DNA from: Psychrobacillus sp042885655
GTDB taxonomy: Bacteria > Bacillota > Bacilli > Bacillales_A > Planococcaceae
Direction of reading: 5' to 3'
DNA: 64,000 nucleotides
Assembly: GCF_042885655.1 (NCBI RefSeq)
Contig: NZ_JBHVRO010000003.1
Location: forward strand, 372,001-436,000
Numbering within the stretch: position 1 is the first letter of the stretch; every line of letters starts with the position of its first letter. The position numbers were made by a program, and so were the translations under genes. The notes beneath the pieces were generated by a model. It saw only the letters and a program-made list of their open reading frames with translations. It did no database searches and was not told the origin of the DNA. This document shows, one piece after another, positions 37,629 to 46,082 of the stretch.

Positions 37629-37728
37629 GTTCCTATGTTTGAAAGAATTCTGATAGACTACAATTCTAGATTTAGTATAACCAAAAATACCTTCTACACT
37701 TGAATGAATAAAGTGTAGGAGGTATTTG
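37629..37728 (+). repeat. Dispersed terminator-like repeat (copy)
   Basis: Shares the order ATTCTGATAGACTACAATTC then ATACCTTCTACACTT..AGTGTAGGAGGTATT with copies at 39585, 41155 and 45481. The 3' half forms a hairpin. Confidence 0.8.
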
Positions 37729-37863
37729 TTTTTACTGACATGTCCCTGTAATTAAATCCCGCAGTAGGATGCACATGAAGGTTTTAATTGACTATTCATG
37801 TTCTAGAAAAGGAGAAGGCAGCCGAAATGATTTCTTCAGCTACTATTCTTCTATTCTAATCAT

Positions 37864-38124
37864 CTAAATGTTCTTTTTAAATACAATTATTTCTTTTTTA
37901 TATGACTCTGTAACATAATCTGTATAATAATTTGCGTCCATCCATGAGATAGCTTGAGAATGGTCATAATTATTTGACCACCATGATTCAGCGTGTTTAG
38001 ATGCAGAAATAGGTAATTTATGTTGAATAATTTCTTCTATATCCTTAAAATCCAGAGTAATTTCATCTTGTCCATTATTAATCAAAAAAAATTTTAAAGC
38101 TAAATATTGATCTCCCCTTGCCAT
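37864..38124 (-). CDS. Small DUF7662-like protein
   Basis: 86 residues: opening YLALKFFLI, then DEITLDFKDIEEIIQHKLPISASKHAESWWSN, a pattern I associate with DUF7662 (SRPBCC-unrelated small proteins of unknown function). ATG behind AGGAGGTAATAATC. A TTTA tetranucleotide repeat stands immediately upstream of the ribosome site. Confidence 0.65.
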   Translation of the reverse strand: MARGDQYLALKFFLINNGQDEITLDFKDIEEIIQHKLPISASKHAESWWSNNYDHSQAISWMDANYYTDYVTESYKKEIIVFKKNI

Positions 38125-38137
38125 GATTATTACCTCC

Positions 38138-38164
38138 TATTTATTTATTTATTTATTTATTTTT
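38138..38164. repeat. (TTTA)n simple sequence repeat upstream of the DUF7662-like gene
   Basis: About six TTTA/TAAA units, immediately before the AGGAGGT of the gene on the minus strand. Length change could alter the leader or promoter spacing. Confidence 0.8.
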
Positions 38165-38422
38165 ATGTTCAAAAATGTGTCCCTACAATGTTAAATAGAT
38201 ACAAAACAATTCTGCTCTATTTTGTAAATAGACTACAGTTAATCAATTACATGAAAATAGTCAAAGAGAATGGATAAAATCTGGTGATTCTTTAACTAAC
38301 TATACATAAAACAGCTAAGAATTAAGAAGGATACATCAAGTTATTACATTTTTTGCAATGAATGACGCCATGAAAACTTACATTTTCAATAGTCTATGCT
38401 TGCATATGTGACTATCGGACTC

Positions 38423-39526
38423 TTACATTTTCATTACTTTAGACAAAGAGCGATCTATTTTCTTTTTACCTAGTTCCCTGACCCCCGTCCAATAAAGTGC
38501 AACTTTTGCCGTAGACCAGATAGCTTCAGTAGTAATTGTTTCAGCAAGATCTTTTGTTGTGAAGTTTTTGAAAGTAAGTAAAGTGTTTTCCCATTTACCT
38601 GAGGTGCCTCTACTTCTAATCTCTCGAATTTCTTTAGCAGTTTCAGCAACTTGAGCATAGCCAATTATATTCCATTGATAAAAATCTAAATCAATTCCAT
38701 AGCCAAGGAAATTTATGGTGCTCCGATCAATACTAACTCCTAATTCTTCGTAAGCTCCTCGAATAGCAGTGTTGTATAAATCTGGTCCATCATTTTCAGA
38801 GTGACGGTCTAATACAGGGTGGACCCCTTCAACAACACTTATATCCAATTGACTTTTTCGAGGACCGCTATTAACTGTTCGCGTAGTCAATATAATATTT
38901 TCATCGGATGTAATAATCACTAGGACCACTCCAAATCCGTTAGCTAGAATCGGCTGTAATTTTTCCAATTGATTTCTTGGAATATATGTTTCATCAATTG
39001 TTTTCCCTGTATTGTTCAGTTTTCTATTTAACTGCATGTTAGTTGCAAGGAAGGTATAATAATCTGTATTAAAGAAGTTAAATAATACAGACATTTCTTC
39101 CTTTCCGTTTTTTCTGCTATTTCTATATCGTTCTAATCCAAATAAGGGTCCATTCCATTTGAAATCTAGACCATTTAATTCCTTTTCTCGTTCTTTTGCT
39201 GCAAACTCTTGTTTTAGTACTTCAAGTTCAGGTGGCAATTGTATCGAATCAGTAGTTACTCTACACTCAATATTGCTTGGCTTAAACACAGATTGACCAT
39301 CGCCGTCAATGACAAAAAAACTAGTTGGGACATTGCCAATACTAAAAAAATCAGACTTATTCTCATTCTTTTCACTAAAAAGTCGTTTATATTTTCTTTT
39401 TATATTCCGTTTCATGCTTCTTAAACTATCATCAAATATCAGACTTATGAAAAGACCAACAATTGCCCCTACAAAAGCAGGAAATACCTCTCTCATTATT
39501 AAACTAAATATTTCTTTTATATCCAC
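38423..39526 (-). CDS. Membrane-anchored Nudix-like protein
   Basis: 367 residues. An N-terminal TM (about 8-30, VFPAFVGAIVGLFISLIFDD), a basic stretch, ~170 residues without recognised domain, and a Nudix-like domain near the C-terminus. The Nudix box shows AIRGAYEELGV with Arg-Gly where the consensus has Arg-Glu, so hydrolase activity is doubtful. Similar TM-plus-Nudix proteins occur in defence contexts (SMODS-associated Nudix), but no cyclase or partner gene is adjacent here. GTG start behind AGGAGT. Confidence 0.6.
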   Translation of the reverse strand: MDIKEIFSLIMREVFPAFVGAIVGLFISLIFDDSLRSMKRNIKRKYKRLFSEKNENKSDFFSIGNVPTSFFVIDGDGQSVFKPSNIECRVTTDSIQLPPELEVLKQEFAAKEREKELNGLDFKWNGPLFGLERYRNSRKNGKEEMSVLFNFFNTDYYTFLATNMQLNRKLNNTGKTIDETYIPRNQLEKLQPILANGFGVVLVIITSDENIILTTRTVNSGPRKSQLDISVVEGVHPVLDRHSENDGPDLYNTAIRGAYEELGVSIDRSTINFLGYGIDLDFYQWNIIGYAQVAETAKEIREIRSRGTSGKWENTLLTFKNFTTKDLAETITTEAIWSTAKVALYWTGVRELGKKKIDRSLSKVMKM

Positions 39527-39584
39527 TGAAATGTATCACTCCTTAAAACGGTTTCTTGTGAAAAAAATCCAGTCTATTTTAATA

Positions 39585-39650
39585 ATTTACTGCAATTCCA
39601 GATTCCTCATAAACAATAATACCTCCTAGAATTGAATGTATAAAGTAGTG
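39585..39650 (+). repeat. Dispersed terminator-like repeat (partial copy)
   Basis: TTTACTGCAATTCCAGATTC, then AACAATAATACCTCCTAGAA; the second arm is degenerate. Confidence 0.65.
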
Positions 39651-39785
39651 GAGCGATTAAATTGTTTGACTTTCAAGTTAAAAAGGCGACATCTATCTTA
39701 ACAAATAGGATAATGCGGTACCTGAAAACTAGAATAGCTCTGGTACGAAAGTATACAGACTTTAAACTAAAGTAGAAAACCATAG

Positions 39786-39850
39786 TAGACAAACGGTTTC
39801 TGAAAATCACCCAAAAGAGTGAGGATTGTTAATGTCCATATACCTATACT
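39786..39850 (+). promoter_or_regulatory. Promoter block matching that of the DUF1102-like gene
   Basis: TAGACAAA at 39786-39793, CACCC-N4-GAGTG dyad at 39808-39821 (imperfect), GAGTGAGG, then 20 bases and TATACT at 39845-39850. Also similar downstream (AAA.TAGTT..AAA..CGG.GTGAAG). It drives the two secreted proteins that follow. Leader ~110 bases. Confidence 0.65.
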
Positions 39851-39963
39851 GAAAGTAGTTCGAAAAACGGTGAAGAGCAGAGCAAGTAAGGAAATTTTCA
39901 TTAGAGATTCCATTTTGAATCTGATTAAATTGTTACCCAATCTTCAATTAACATTAGTTAAAA

Positions 39964-40542
39964 GTGAAAGGGGGAGGGCATATAAAAACTCCTTTGAAAG
40001 AGGTTATTACCTTAATTGCAATAGTAATATGTTTGACAGTTGGTGGTACAGCTTTAGCAAATGAAAAAAGCCCTACCGACTACATTAAAGATATGATGTT
40101 TTCTATACTTAACCCTATTCTTTTGGATGTAGAAGAACATGTCCAAAAGAGAGGTGAATATTATGCAGATCAAATAGCTGCATTAGTGCAAGAAACACGA
40201 GAAGATGTTTCTTTAGAGCTGATTCTTTGGAAAGAGCAAGAAGAAGCAAGAGCAGAAAGAGAATTAGAAGATTACTATAATTTATTAGTAGCTGAATTGC
40301 AGGCTTCTATGGAAAAAGAAAGCGAAGCCAGTAAGTTAGATATTACAAATAAAACAAATCTTGAAATCGAGCAAGGTAAAGCTGCAATTGAAGAAGCCCT
40401 TAAACCTAAGAATGATATCGATGGCAACGAAGAAAGTGAACTCAATAATGAAAACAAAAATGAAACAGTAAATGAAGAGGATAACCTTTTAGAACCAGTA
40501 ACGACTGAAACAGAATATTCAATTGAAGTCGATGAGAATTGA
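39964..40542 (+). CDS. Secreted helical protein, unknown family (first of a pair)
   Basis: Up to 192 residues; start unclear. GTG at 39964 precedes GGGGGAGG; a TTG at 39994 is another option. Signal peptide ends GGTALANEKS. The mature part is mostly charged amphipathic helix with a Glu/Lys/Asn-rich tail (NEESELNNENKNETVNEEDN). It resembles the next gene in layout (signal peptide, PI.K/L.D, helix), so they may be a secreted pair. Function unknown; surface or biofilm role is suggested by the shared promoter with the DUF1102 gene. Confidence 0.7.
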   Translation: MKGGGHIKTPLKEVITLIAIVICLTVGGTALANEKSPTDYIKDMMFSILNPILLDVEEHVQKRGEYYADQIAALVQETREDVSLELILWKEQEEARAERELEDYYNLLVAELQASMEKESEASKLDITNKTNLEIEQGKAAIEEALKPKNDIDGNEESELNNENKNETVNEEDNLLEPVTTETEYSIEVDEN

Positions 40543-40619
40543 CAATGAAGAATAGTGGGTAGAACAGAGTACAATGTACTCTTTTTATAAAAAAACAAAA
40601 GCGAAAAGAGGAATTATTC

Positions 40620-41144
40620 ATGAAATTATTTAGCAGCGTAAAAGGTAAAGTAATTGTTGGGGCATTATCGGTAAGTTTATTAGCAGGTGGTACAGGTGCA
40701 GCAGCTGCAGCAAATAATCAGTGGTTTGGTGACTTTTTGAGAGATGTAACTCAGCCAGTAATTACTAAAATGGCTGGATGGGCAGGCTTGGAAGTACAAG
40801 CAACCTCAAATACTCAACAGGGTAATATTGCAGGTGAAGTTAATAGACAACTAACTGAGGCTGATGGACAAATTTATGAATTTATTAACAATACTGCAGT
40901 TCCAAGAGGTAATAGGGAAATTCAAGAAGGATATAATAACCTTTCCTGGAGAATTGGAGAAGCTAAGAATGAATTTATCAATAAAGCTGTAACAGACATT
41001 AATAACACTGTTGACCATGAAGTAGATATGGCTAAGAAAAATTTAGAAACTGCAGCCAATCATGCGGCTCAAGCATACGTTAATGACGCAAACAATAGAT
41101 GGTATAAAAATCCAGGGTACACTGCAAGCACTGCAAATCAATAA
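40620..41144 (+). CDS. Secreted helical protein, unknown family (second of a pair)
   Basis: 174 residues. Signal peptide MKLFSSVKGKVIVGALSVSL to about residue 30 (ends AAAAANNQ). Then a conserved-looking FGDFLRDVTQPVITKMAGWA and a long helical region (NREIQEGYNNLSWRIGEAKN, with DHEVDMAKKNLETAANHAAQ). RBS AAAAGAGGAATT. It follows the previous gene by 77 bases and very likely shares its transcript. No family recognised. Confidence 0.75.
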   Translation: MKLFSSVKGKVIVGALSVSLLAGGTGAAAAANNQWFGDFLRDVTQPVITKMAGWAGLEVQATSNTQQGNIAGEVNRQLTEADGQIYEFINNTAVPRGNREIQEGYNNLSWRIGEAKNEFINKAVTDINNTVDHEVDMAKKNLETAANHAAQAYVNDANNRWYKNPGYTASTANQ

Positions 41145-41154
41145 AAATAATAAC

Positions 41155-41266
41155 GGTCCCTGTGATAGAAACAATTCTACACGACTCTGACAATTGGCTA
41201 TAATTCTAGATTCATTATAACAAATAATACCTCCTACACTTGGTTGTACAAAATGTAGGAGGTATT
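41155..41266 (+). repeat. Dispersed terminator-like repeat (best full copy)
   Basis: GTCCCTGTGATAGAAACAAT, then TCTGACAATTGGCTATAATT, then a hairpin ATACCTCCTACACT..AATGTAGGAGGTAT ending in T-run. It starts 11 bases after a stop codon. A second start of the same repeat follows at 41281. Confidence 0.85.
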
Positions 41267-41877
41267 TTTCATGAGGGACGCGTCCCTGTGTCAGAAACAA
41301 TTCACTTTTATATACTATCTAGCATACATGATCAAAAAAAGGAAATCCGCCAGAATTGAATGAAAAGCGTCCTGGTGTCATATACAACTTCAAATGTTGT
41401 CCTGATTAAAAAATGAAAAAGCTTAGTACAAATTCGCTCCTAGACATGTTTTTCATGACTAGGAGCAAATTTTGTACTAATAGTAGAATTTGAAACAAAG
41501 TTATATTAACTAAGACAGGGAAAGTCTCTTGATCGAGAAATAGATTGAGAGGCTTTTCTTTTTATATAGATTACTATTTTGTTTTAAATATCTAAGATAA
41601 CCAATTGACTAGTAGAAAAAATTAACGACAAAATTTAGACGAGGTAATGCCTTTTTTAGATGCAATATTAAAGATTACGACAAAAAAATGGATAGATTGT
41701 TGGCAATCAATCAATTTTATTCATTCTAAAAAAAGATGGGAAAAGCGGTAATGTGACTTTTATTATTTTAATGTTGTGAATTGTCGTTCTAATTGTGTTG
41801 ATAAAGGATATTCTTGGTTATAAAGTAAGGTAAGTAGGCAAAAGCTTTAATCATGATAATTACTTTGGAGGTGAGTC
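41267..41877. other. Gene-free interval with two hairpins
   Basis: Besides the repeat, 41423-41480 holds a 21-bp inverted repeat (TTAGTACAAAT..CTCCTAG and its complement) and 41520-41562 a terminator-like hairpin (AAAGTCTCTT / AGAGGCTTT with T-run). No gene seen. Confidence 0.5.
41423..41480. repeat. Long inverted repeat
   Basis: Arms of about 21 bases (TTAGTACAAAT.CGCTCCTAG / CTAGGAGC..ATTTGTACTAA) around 15 bases. No T-run; could be the end of a mobile element or a strong RNA hairpin. Confidence 0.6.
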
Positions 41878-43113
41878 ATGAAAAAGAAAAAGTTGAAGAA
41901 GTCTGTTGTAGCAGTAGTGTTAGTGGCATCCTTACTAACTAATTCAAATGTAAGTTTCGCTAATAATTCCTTACAAGAAACGATTGATAGAGCGAAAATT
42001 AACATGAATGAAGCAGCAAATGCCTATGTTAAACCGGCGGAGAACGGAAGAATTGTTTCAAGTCGAGAACTATATCAAGTGTTGAAAATGGCGAAAGAAC
42101 ACTACCAAAATGCCAGAAGTTTGGTTATAAAGTCAGATAGGTCAAACAAGGAAGCGATACTAAAAGAGTTAGATACTTTGTATAATGAAAAATTAACAAA
42201 AGGACTCATACCTTATATTGATGCATTCAATTATGTTGATAAATACCTGAACCCTATCATGAACGAGATAAAACAAGCTGAATCTGAAAAAGATTGGGTG
42301 GAACTTGAAAGAGCATATCAAAAATTATCCGTACAACTTAATACCCGCACGGATATTCTTTACCGTTTTACAGGAAAAGTTACAAGGGATTTACTAATAG
42401 AACAGTATAAAAAACCAGCCAACTTGAAACTAGATCAATTAAATGTTCCTGTAACAATTTATAAGAAAGTAAAAGAAGCCGAAACTCTAACGGCTCTAGG
42501 TAATACAAAAGAAGCGAATAAAACATTAAAAACTATAATTCCGTTAATAGAGAAGTTACCAACAGTAGATTCCTTTCCTATGATTAGGGAGCTAATAAAA
42601 GAAATGGAGAGTGCTAGTAAGGCAGCTGGATTAGTCATCTTTCCTCCCAATTTTGTAACTCCTAGTGAGAATGATAAAAAGAACACAGATGCCGATGATG
42701 GAACCTCTTCAAATAATGCAGCTGCAAGAATGGTGACTATATTGATAAATGCTCTTCCAATATCATCAAAAGTAAATGTCAGTGATGGAGTAGCCATCTA
42801 CGCGGCACGAGCAGCATATGAAAAGTTAACAACCGCTCAAAAAGCAATGGTCGATATTACTAGACTAACTAATGCAGAGAAAGCTTTTGAAGTAGTTAAA
42901 GATAAAGCAATAAATGAACAAGCAGCAAGTGTTGTGATATTTTTAATCGGAGAACTTCCAGCAGCAGTTGATGTAAATGTTGTACATGAAGCACAAATAA
43001 AAGAGGCACGTGCAGCATATGAAGCATTGACAAGTGTTCAAAAAGCGTTAGTAAGAAATATTACTGTATTAGAAGAAGTAGAGCAAGCTCTAGCAAAAAT
43101 GCGTCACTGCTAA
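41878..43113 (+). CDS. SbsC-type surface protein with two helical repeats, possibly C-truncated
   Basis: 411 residues. Signal peptide 1-29; residues ~32-240 form the SbsC-type domain (KLTKGLIPYIDAFNYVDKYL, DILYRFTGKVTRDLLIEQY). Then a linker and two repeats of ~65 residues (ISSKVNVSDGVAIYAARAAY and AAVDVNVVHEAQIKEARAAY, each followed by AL.SVQKA or similar). It ends in KMRHC immediately before a dispersed repeat, which suggests that insertion removed a longer C-terminus. RBS GGAGGTGAG. Confidence 0.8.
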   Translation: MKKKKLKKSVVAVVLVASLLTNSNVSFANNSLQETIDRAKINMNEAANAYVKPAENGRIVSSRELYQVLKMAKEHYQNARSLVIKSDRSNKEAILKELDTLYNEKLTKGLIPYIDAFNYVDKYLNPIMNEIKQAESEKDWVELERAYQKLSVQLNTRTDILYRFTGKVTRDLLIEQYKKPANLKLDQLNVPVTIYKKVKEAETLTALGNTKEANKTLKTIIPLIEKLPTVDSFPMIRELIKEMESASKAAGLVIFPPNFVTPSENDKKNTDADDGTSSNNAAARMVTILINALPISSKVNVSDGVAIYAARAAYEKLTTAQKAMVDITRLTNAEKAFEVVKDKAINEQAASVVIFLIGELPAAVDVNVVHEAQIKEARAAYEALTSVQKALVRNITVLEEVEQALAKMRHC

Positions 43114-43116
43114 AGC

Positions 43117-43162
43117 TCGTCCCTGTGATAGAAACAATTCTGATAATTAACTGCAATTCAAA
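43117..43162 (+). repeat. Dispersed terminator-like repeat (5' part only)
   Basis: TCGTCCCTGTGATAGAAACA, then TGATAATTAACTGCAATTCA; lacks the hairpin half. Stands 3 bases after the stop of the SbsC-type gene. A separate terminator hairpin (ACAAGGTG / CACCTTGT with T-run) follows at 43190-43217. Confidence 0.7.
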
Positions 43163-43508
43163 TAAAGATACTGTCATATAGAATAAAAAACAAGGTGTTT
43201 TATGCACCTTGTTTTTTAGTGCTCTAAAAAAGCTTCCCTGTGTTGGGAGGAGAGGGACAGAAGTATCTCTTCCTGTAAAGGTTAAAGCTAGAGATAGTAA
43301 GGTAACGTCGTGACCTTGTCAGAAAAAAAGCGACAAATAATGCCCACTTAAAAATATGCATCTGCGGATATAACAAAACTTCTCTCCCCCAAAAAAAGGT
43401 TACCTATTCAATAAGAATACAGTAGAATTTAATAGTACAAATTTTTGGTCTTTAAAGAGTAATTTAAGTATTGAGTAATTAAATTCATTATTTTTTGGAG
43501 GAAATGCA

Positions 43509-43916
43509 GTGAAAAGTAAGATTTTGGGGATATTCGTTGGGATCATTATAGTGGGAGGTATTATATATGCTATCAACTGGTCAACATTCGCATTACCTGT
43601 CGTATATGGAGACGCAGAAGAAGAAATGGTAGACGACATAAACGTAAAACTACAAGGATTAGTTGATAACTCAAATGGTCTAATTACTGAAGTGTCAGTC
43701 GAACATACTGGTTCTTACTATCAAGTAGATATCTATCTTGAAGAAAATGCTTGGAAAGGATTAGATGAATCGGATAAGCAGTCGTTTGCCAAAACAACTG
43801 GAGCAAAGGCACAAAAAATACTTCCAGATTCAACAATCGTAGATTTCTACTCAGCAGAAAATGGCGATATCGTCGTTCAAGGGGACGTCTTTGGAGCATA
43901 TACTATAGTACATTAA
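43509..43916 (+). CDS. Small membrane-anchored protein of unknown function
   Basis: 135 residues, GTG start behind TTTTGGAGG. One TM (about 4-24, ILGIFVGIIIVGGIIYAINW), then an extracytoplasmic domain of ~105 residues with regular strands and helices (VSVEHTGSYYQVDIYLEENA). No family recognised. Confidence 0.7.
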   Translation: MKSKILGIFVGIIIVGGIIYAINWSTFALPVVYGDAEEEMVDDINVKLQGLVDNSNGLITEVSVEHTGSYYQVDIYLEENAWKGLDESDKQSFAKTTGAKAQKILPDSTIVDFYSAENGDIVVQGDVFGAYTIVH

Positions 43917-44132
43917 AAACGTGTCCCTGGAATTTTTGTTATTATAAAAATACGACTCTATTTATAGAATAGAGAGATTGAGTGAACAACATTATTATGA
44001 AACAGAGCATTAAGAGCGTAATTGAATGCCTATAGATCGTATTTCATTAAAACTGAACTCATCTATACATTACATTATGGGCTGCAACGTTTGTAGATGC
44101 TCTACAAAATTTTTTTGAAAAAGGAGATACTT

Positions 44133-45458
44133 ATGTCACAAAAACAGAACGAATCAGATGGCAATGAAAACCAGTCGGATTTGGTACAGAAATACATAGA
44201 TTCACCCGAAAAGCTTCAGAATCTGTACCGACGGACTTTATGGATTGTGGTCATTTCACAAATTTTTGGAGGAGCAGGACTTGCAGCAGGTATTACGGTT
44301 GGGGCTCTTCTCGCAAAGGATATGCTCGGTACAGACAGCTTTGCTGGAGTTCCAGTTGCACTGTTAACGTTAGGATCTGCGGGAGCAGCATTAATAGTTG
44401 GTAAGTTGTCACAACGGTACGGTCGCCGCTCAGGACTCGCGACAGGATTTTTAGCTGGAGGAGTTGGGGCAATCGGCGTAGTGATTGCCGCATTAAGTGA
44501 TAATATTTTCTTTCTTTTTGCTTCACTGCTGATTTATGGAGCAGGCTCGGCTACAAACTTACAAGCTCGCTATGCGGGGACGGATTTGGCAACTTCGAAA
44601 CAGAGAGGAACAGCTATAAGTATTGCAATGGTTTCCACTACTTTCGGTGCTTTTGCAGGTCCAAACTTGGTTGGGGTGATGGGGAAGTTTGCAGTCTCAA
44701 TAGGTGTACCTGCACTAGCTGGACCATTTATATTGGGGGCTGCCGCTTATATAATTGCCGGGTTGGTGCTTCTGATTTTATTGCGTCCGGATCCTTTGAA
44801 CGTTTCTAAAGCTATGACCAATCTAAAGGAAGCGAGTGCTACCGATTCTTTAGAAATAAATTCCGACCTTATGCCTGTAAACCAGAGAGGTATCTTTTTG
44901 GGTGCAACTGTCATGGTTATTACCCAGATTGTTATGGTTGGGATTATGACGATGACGCCTGTGCATATGGGGCATCACGGTCATGATTTAAATGATATTG
45001 GGATGGTGATCGGTTTCCATATTGCTGCTATGTATTTACCTTCACTGTTGACGGGCATGCTTGTTGACAAGTTAGGGAGGGTTGTCATGACAATTGCTTC
45101 AGGCGCTACTTTACTTGCTGCTGGTATTGTTGCAGCTATGGCTCCAGGAGATTCCTTGGTAGTACTTATTATCGCACTTTCTCTGCTCGGCCTAGGGTGG
45201 AACTTTGGTATGATTAGTAGCACAGCCCTTATCGTGGATTCTACGCAGCCATCCACTCGCGCAAAGACTCAAGGAACGGTAGATGTCTTGGTTGCACTTG
45301 CTGGTGCTTCTGGAGGTGTACTTTCTGGAATTGTTGCAGCACAAACTAGTTACGCAACCCTCTCACTTGCTGGAGGTCTACTGTCATTAATGCTTATTCC
45401 AGTCGTCATCTGGTCTACTAAAACTAAGCGTAGTGTTAAGATTGCTAGGATAAATTAA
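44133..45458 (+). CDS. MFS transporter
   Basis: 441 residues, ATG at 44133 behind AAAAAGGAGA (the frame back to 44097 lacks a ribosome site). Twelve TM segments expected; loop 2-3 signature GKLSQRYGRRSGLATG. Members of this type are multidrug or sugar-related exporters; substrate not predictable. A dispersed repeat follows, and 28 bp of this gene's 3' end recur at 53550. Confidence 0.88.
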   Translation: MSQKQNESDGNENQSDLVQKYIDSPEKLQNLYRRTLWIVVISQIFGGAGLAAGITVGALLAKDMLGTDSFAGVPVALLTLGSAGAALIVGKLSQRYGRRSGLATGFLAGGVGAIGVVIAALSDNIFFLFASLLIYGAGSATNLQARYAGTDLATSKQRGTAISIAMVSTTFGAFAGPNLVGVMGKFAVSIGVPALAGPFILGAAAYIIAGLVLLILLRPDPLNVSKAMTNLKEASATDSLEINSDLMPVNQRGIFLGATVMVITQIVMVGIMTMTPVHMGHHGHDLNDIGMVIGFHIAAMYLPSLLTGMLVDKLGRVVMTIASGATLLAAGIVAAMAPGDSLVVLIIALSLLGLGWNFGMISSTALIVDSTQPSTRAKTQGTVDVLVALAGASGGVLSGIVAAQTSYATLSLAGGLLSLMLIPVVIWSTKTKRSVKIARIN

Positions 45459-45480
45459 AACACGTCAAAAAAACGTTAAC

Positions 45481-45590
45481 GCGTCCCTGTGACAAAAACG
45501 ATTCTAAACTATTCTGACAATTGACTACAATTCAAGATTCTTTACAACCAATAATACCTCCACCACTGATTAAAGTGTAGGAGGTATATT
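45481..45590 (+). repeat. Dispersed terminator-like repeat (full copy)
   Basis: GCGTCCCTGTGACAAAAACG, then ATTCTGACAATTGACTACAA, then hairpin ATACCTCCACCACT..AGTGTAGGAGGTAT. Begins shortly after the MFS stop. Confidence 0.85.
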
Positions 45591-45902
45591 CACATTTACA
45601 AAAAAGTAAATTCTCAATAAATCTATACGAATAGACTCGGTACTTTTATTGGATTGGGTCTATTTATGTATAGAAAGTATGGTTTTTGTGTATGCGAAGT
45701 AGATTCTATTTATAACAACTATTTTATTCTGATAATTTGGATAAAGTCTTTTTATTATTCCGATTTCAGGAAACCGATGGTAAAATTGGGTATTTACAGT
45801 TTATTACTTTTACATTTATGGTTTGTCATTTTGAACTGTAGAATGCTGGGTTTGAACGTTTCATAGTTCTCGACTTTTTGTCTTTGAACAATAGATTTTA
45901 AA

Positions 45903-45944
45903 AAAAAGAACTTGATTACATTTATTGTAATCAAGTTCTTTTTT
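45903..45944. terminator. Bidirectional hairpin terminator
   Basis: Arms AAAAAGAACTTGATTACA and complement, with A- and T-runs. Confidence 0.85.
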
Positions 45945-46082
45945 ATTTCGATTCATTTTTTCTCCAATTTTATTAAAAGAAATATTTTTTATTTAAATTA
46001 TTAGAATAATTTAAATTTTACTTGCAATTGGATTATTCAATATTGTATAGTCTTATACAAGAATGAATAAAGGAGGGCAAGT

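Noticed and set aside
45654..45866. 70-codon frame before the PAS/AAA+ gene
   Set aside because: No ribosome site, odd aromatic-rich composition, no family pattern; likely chance.
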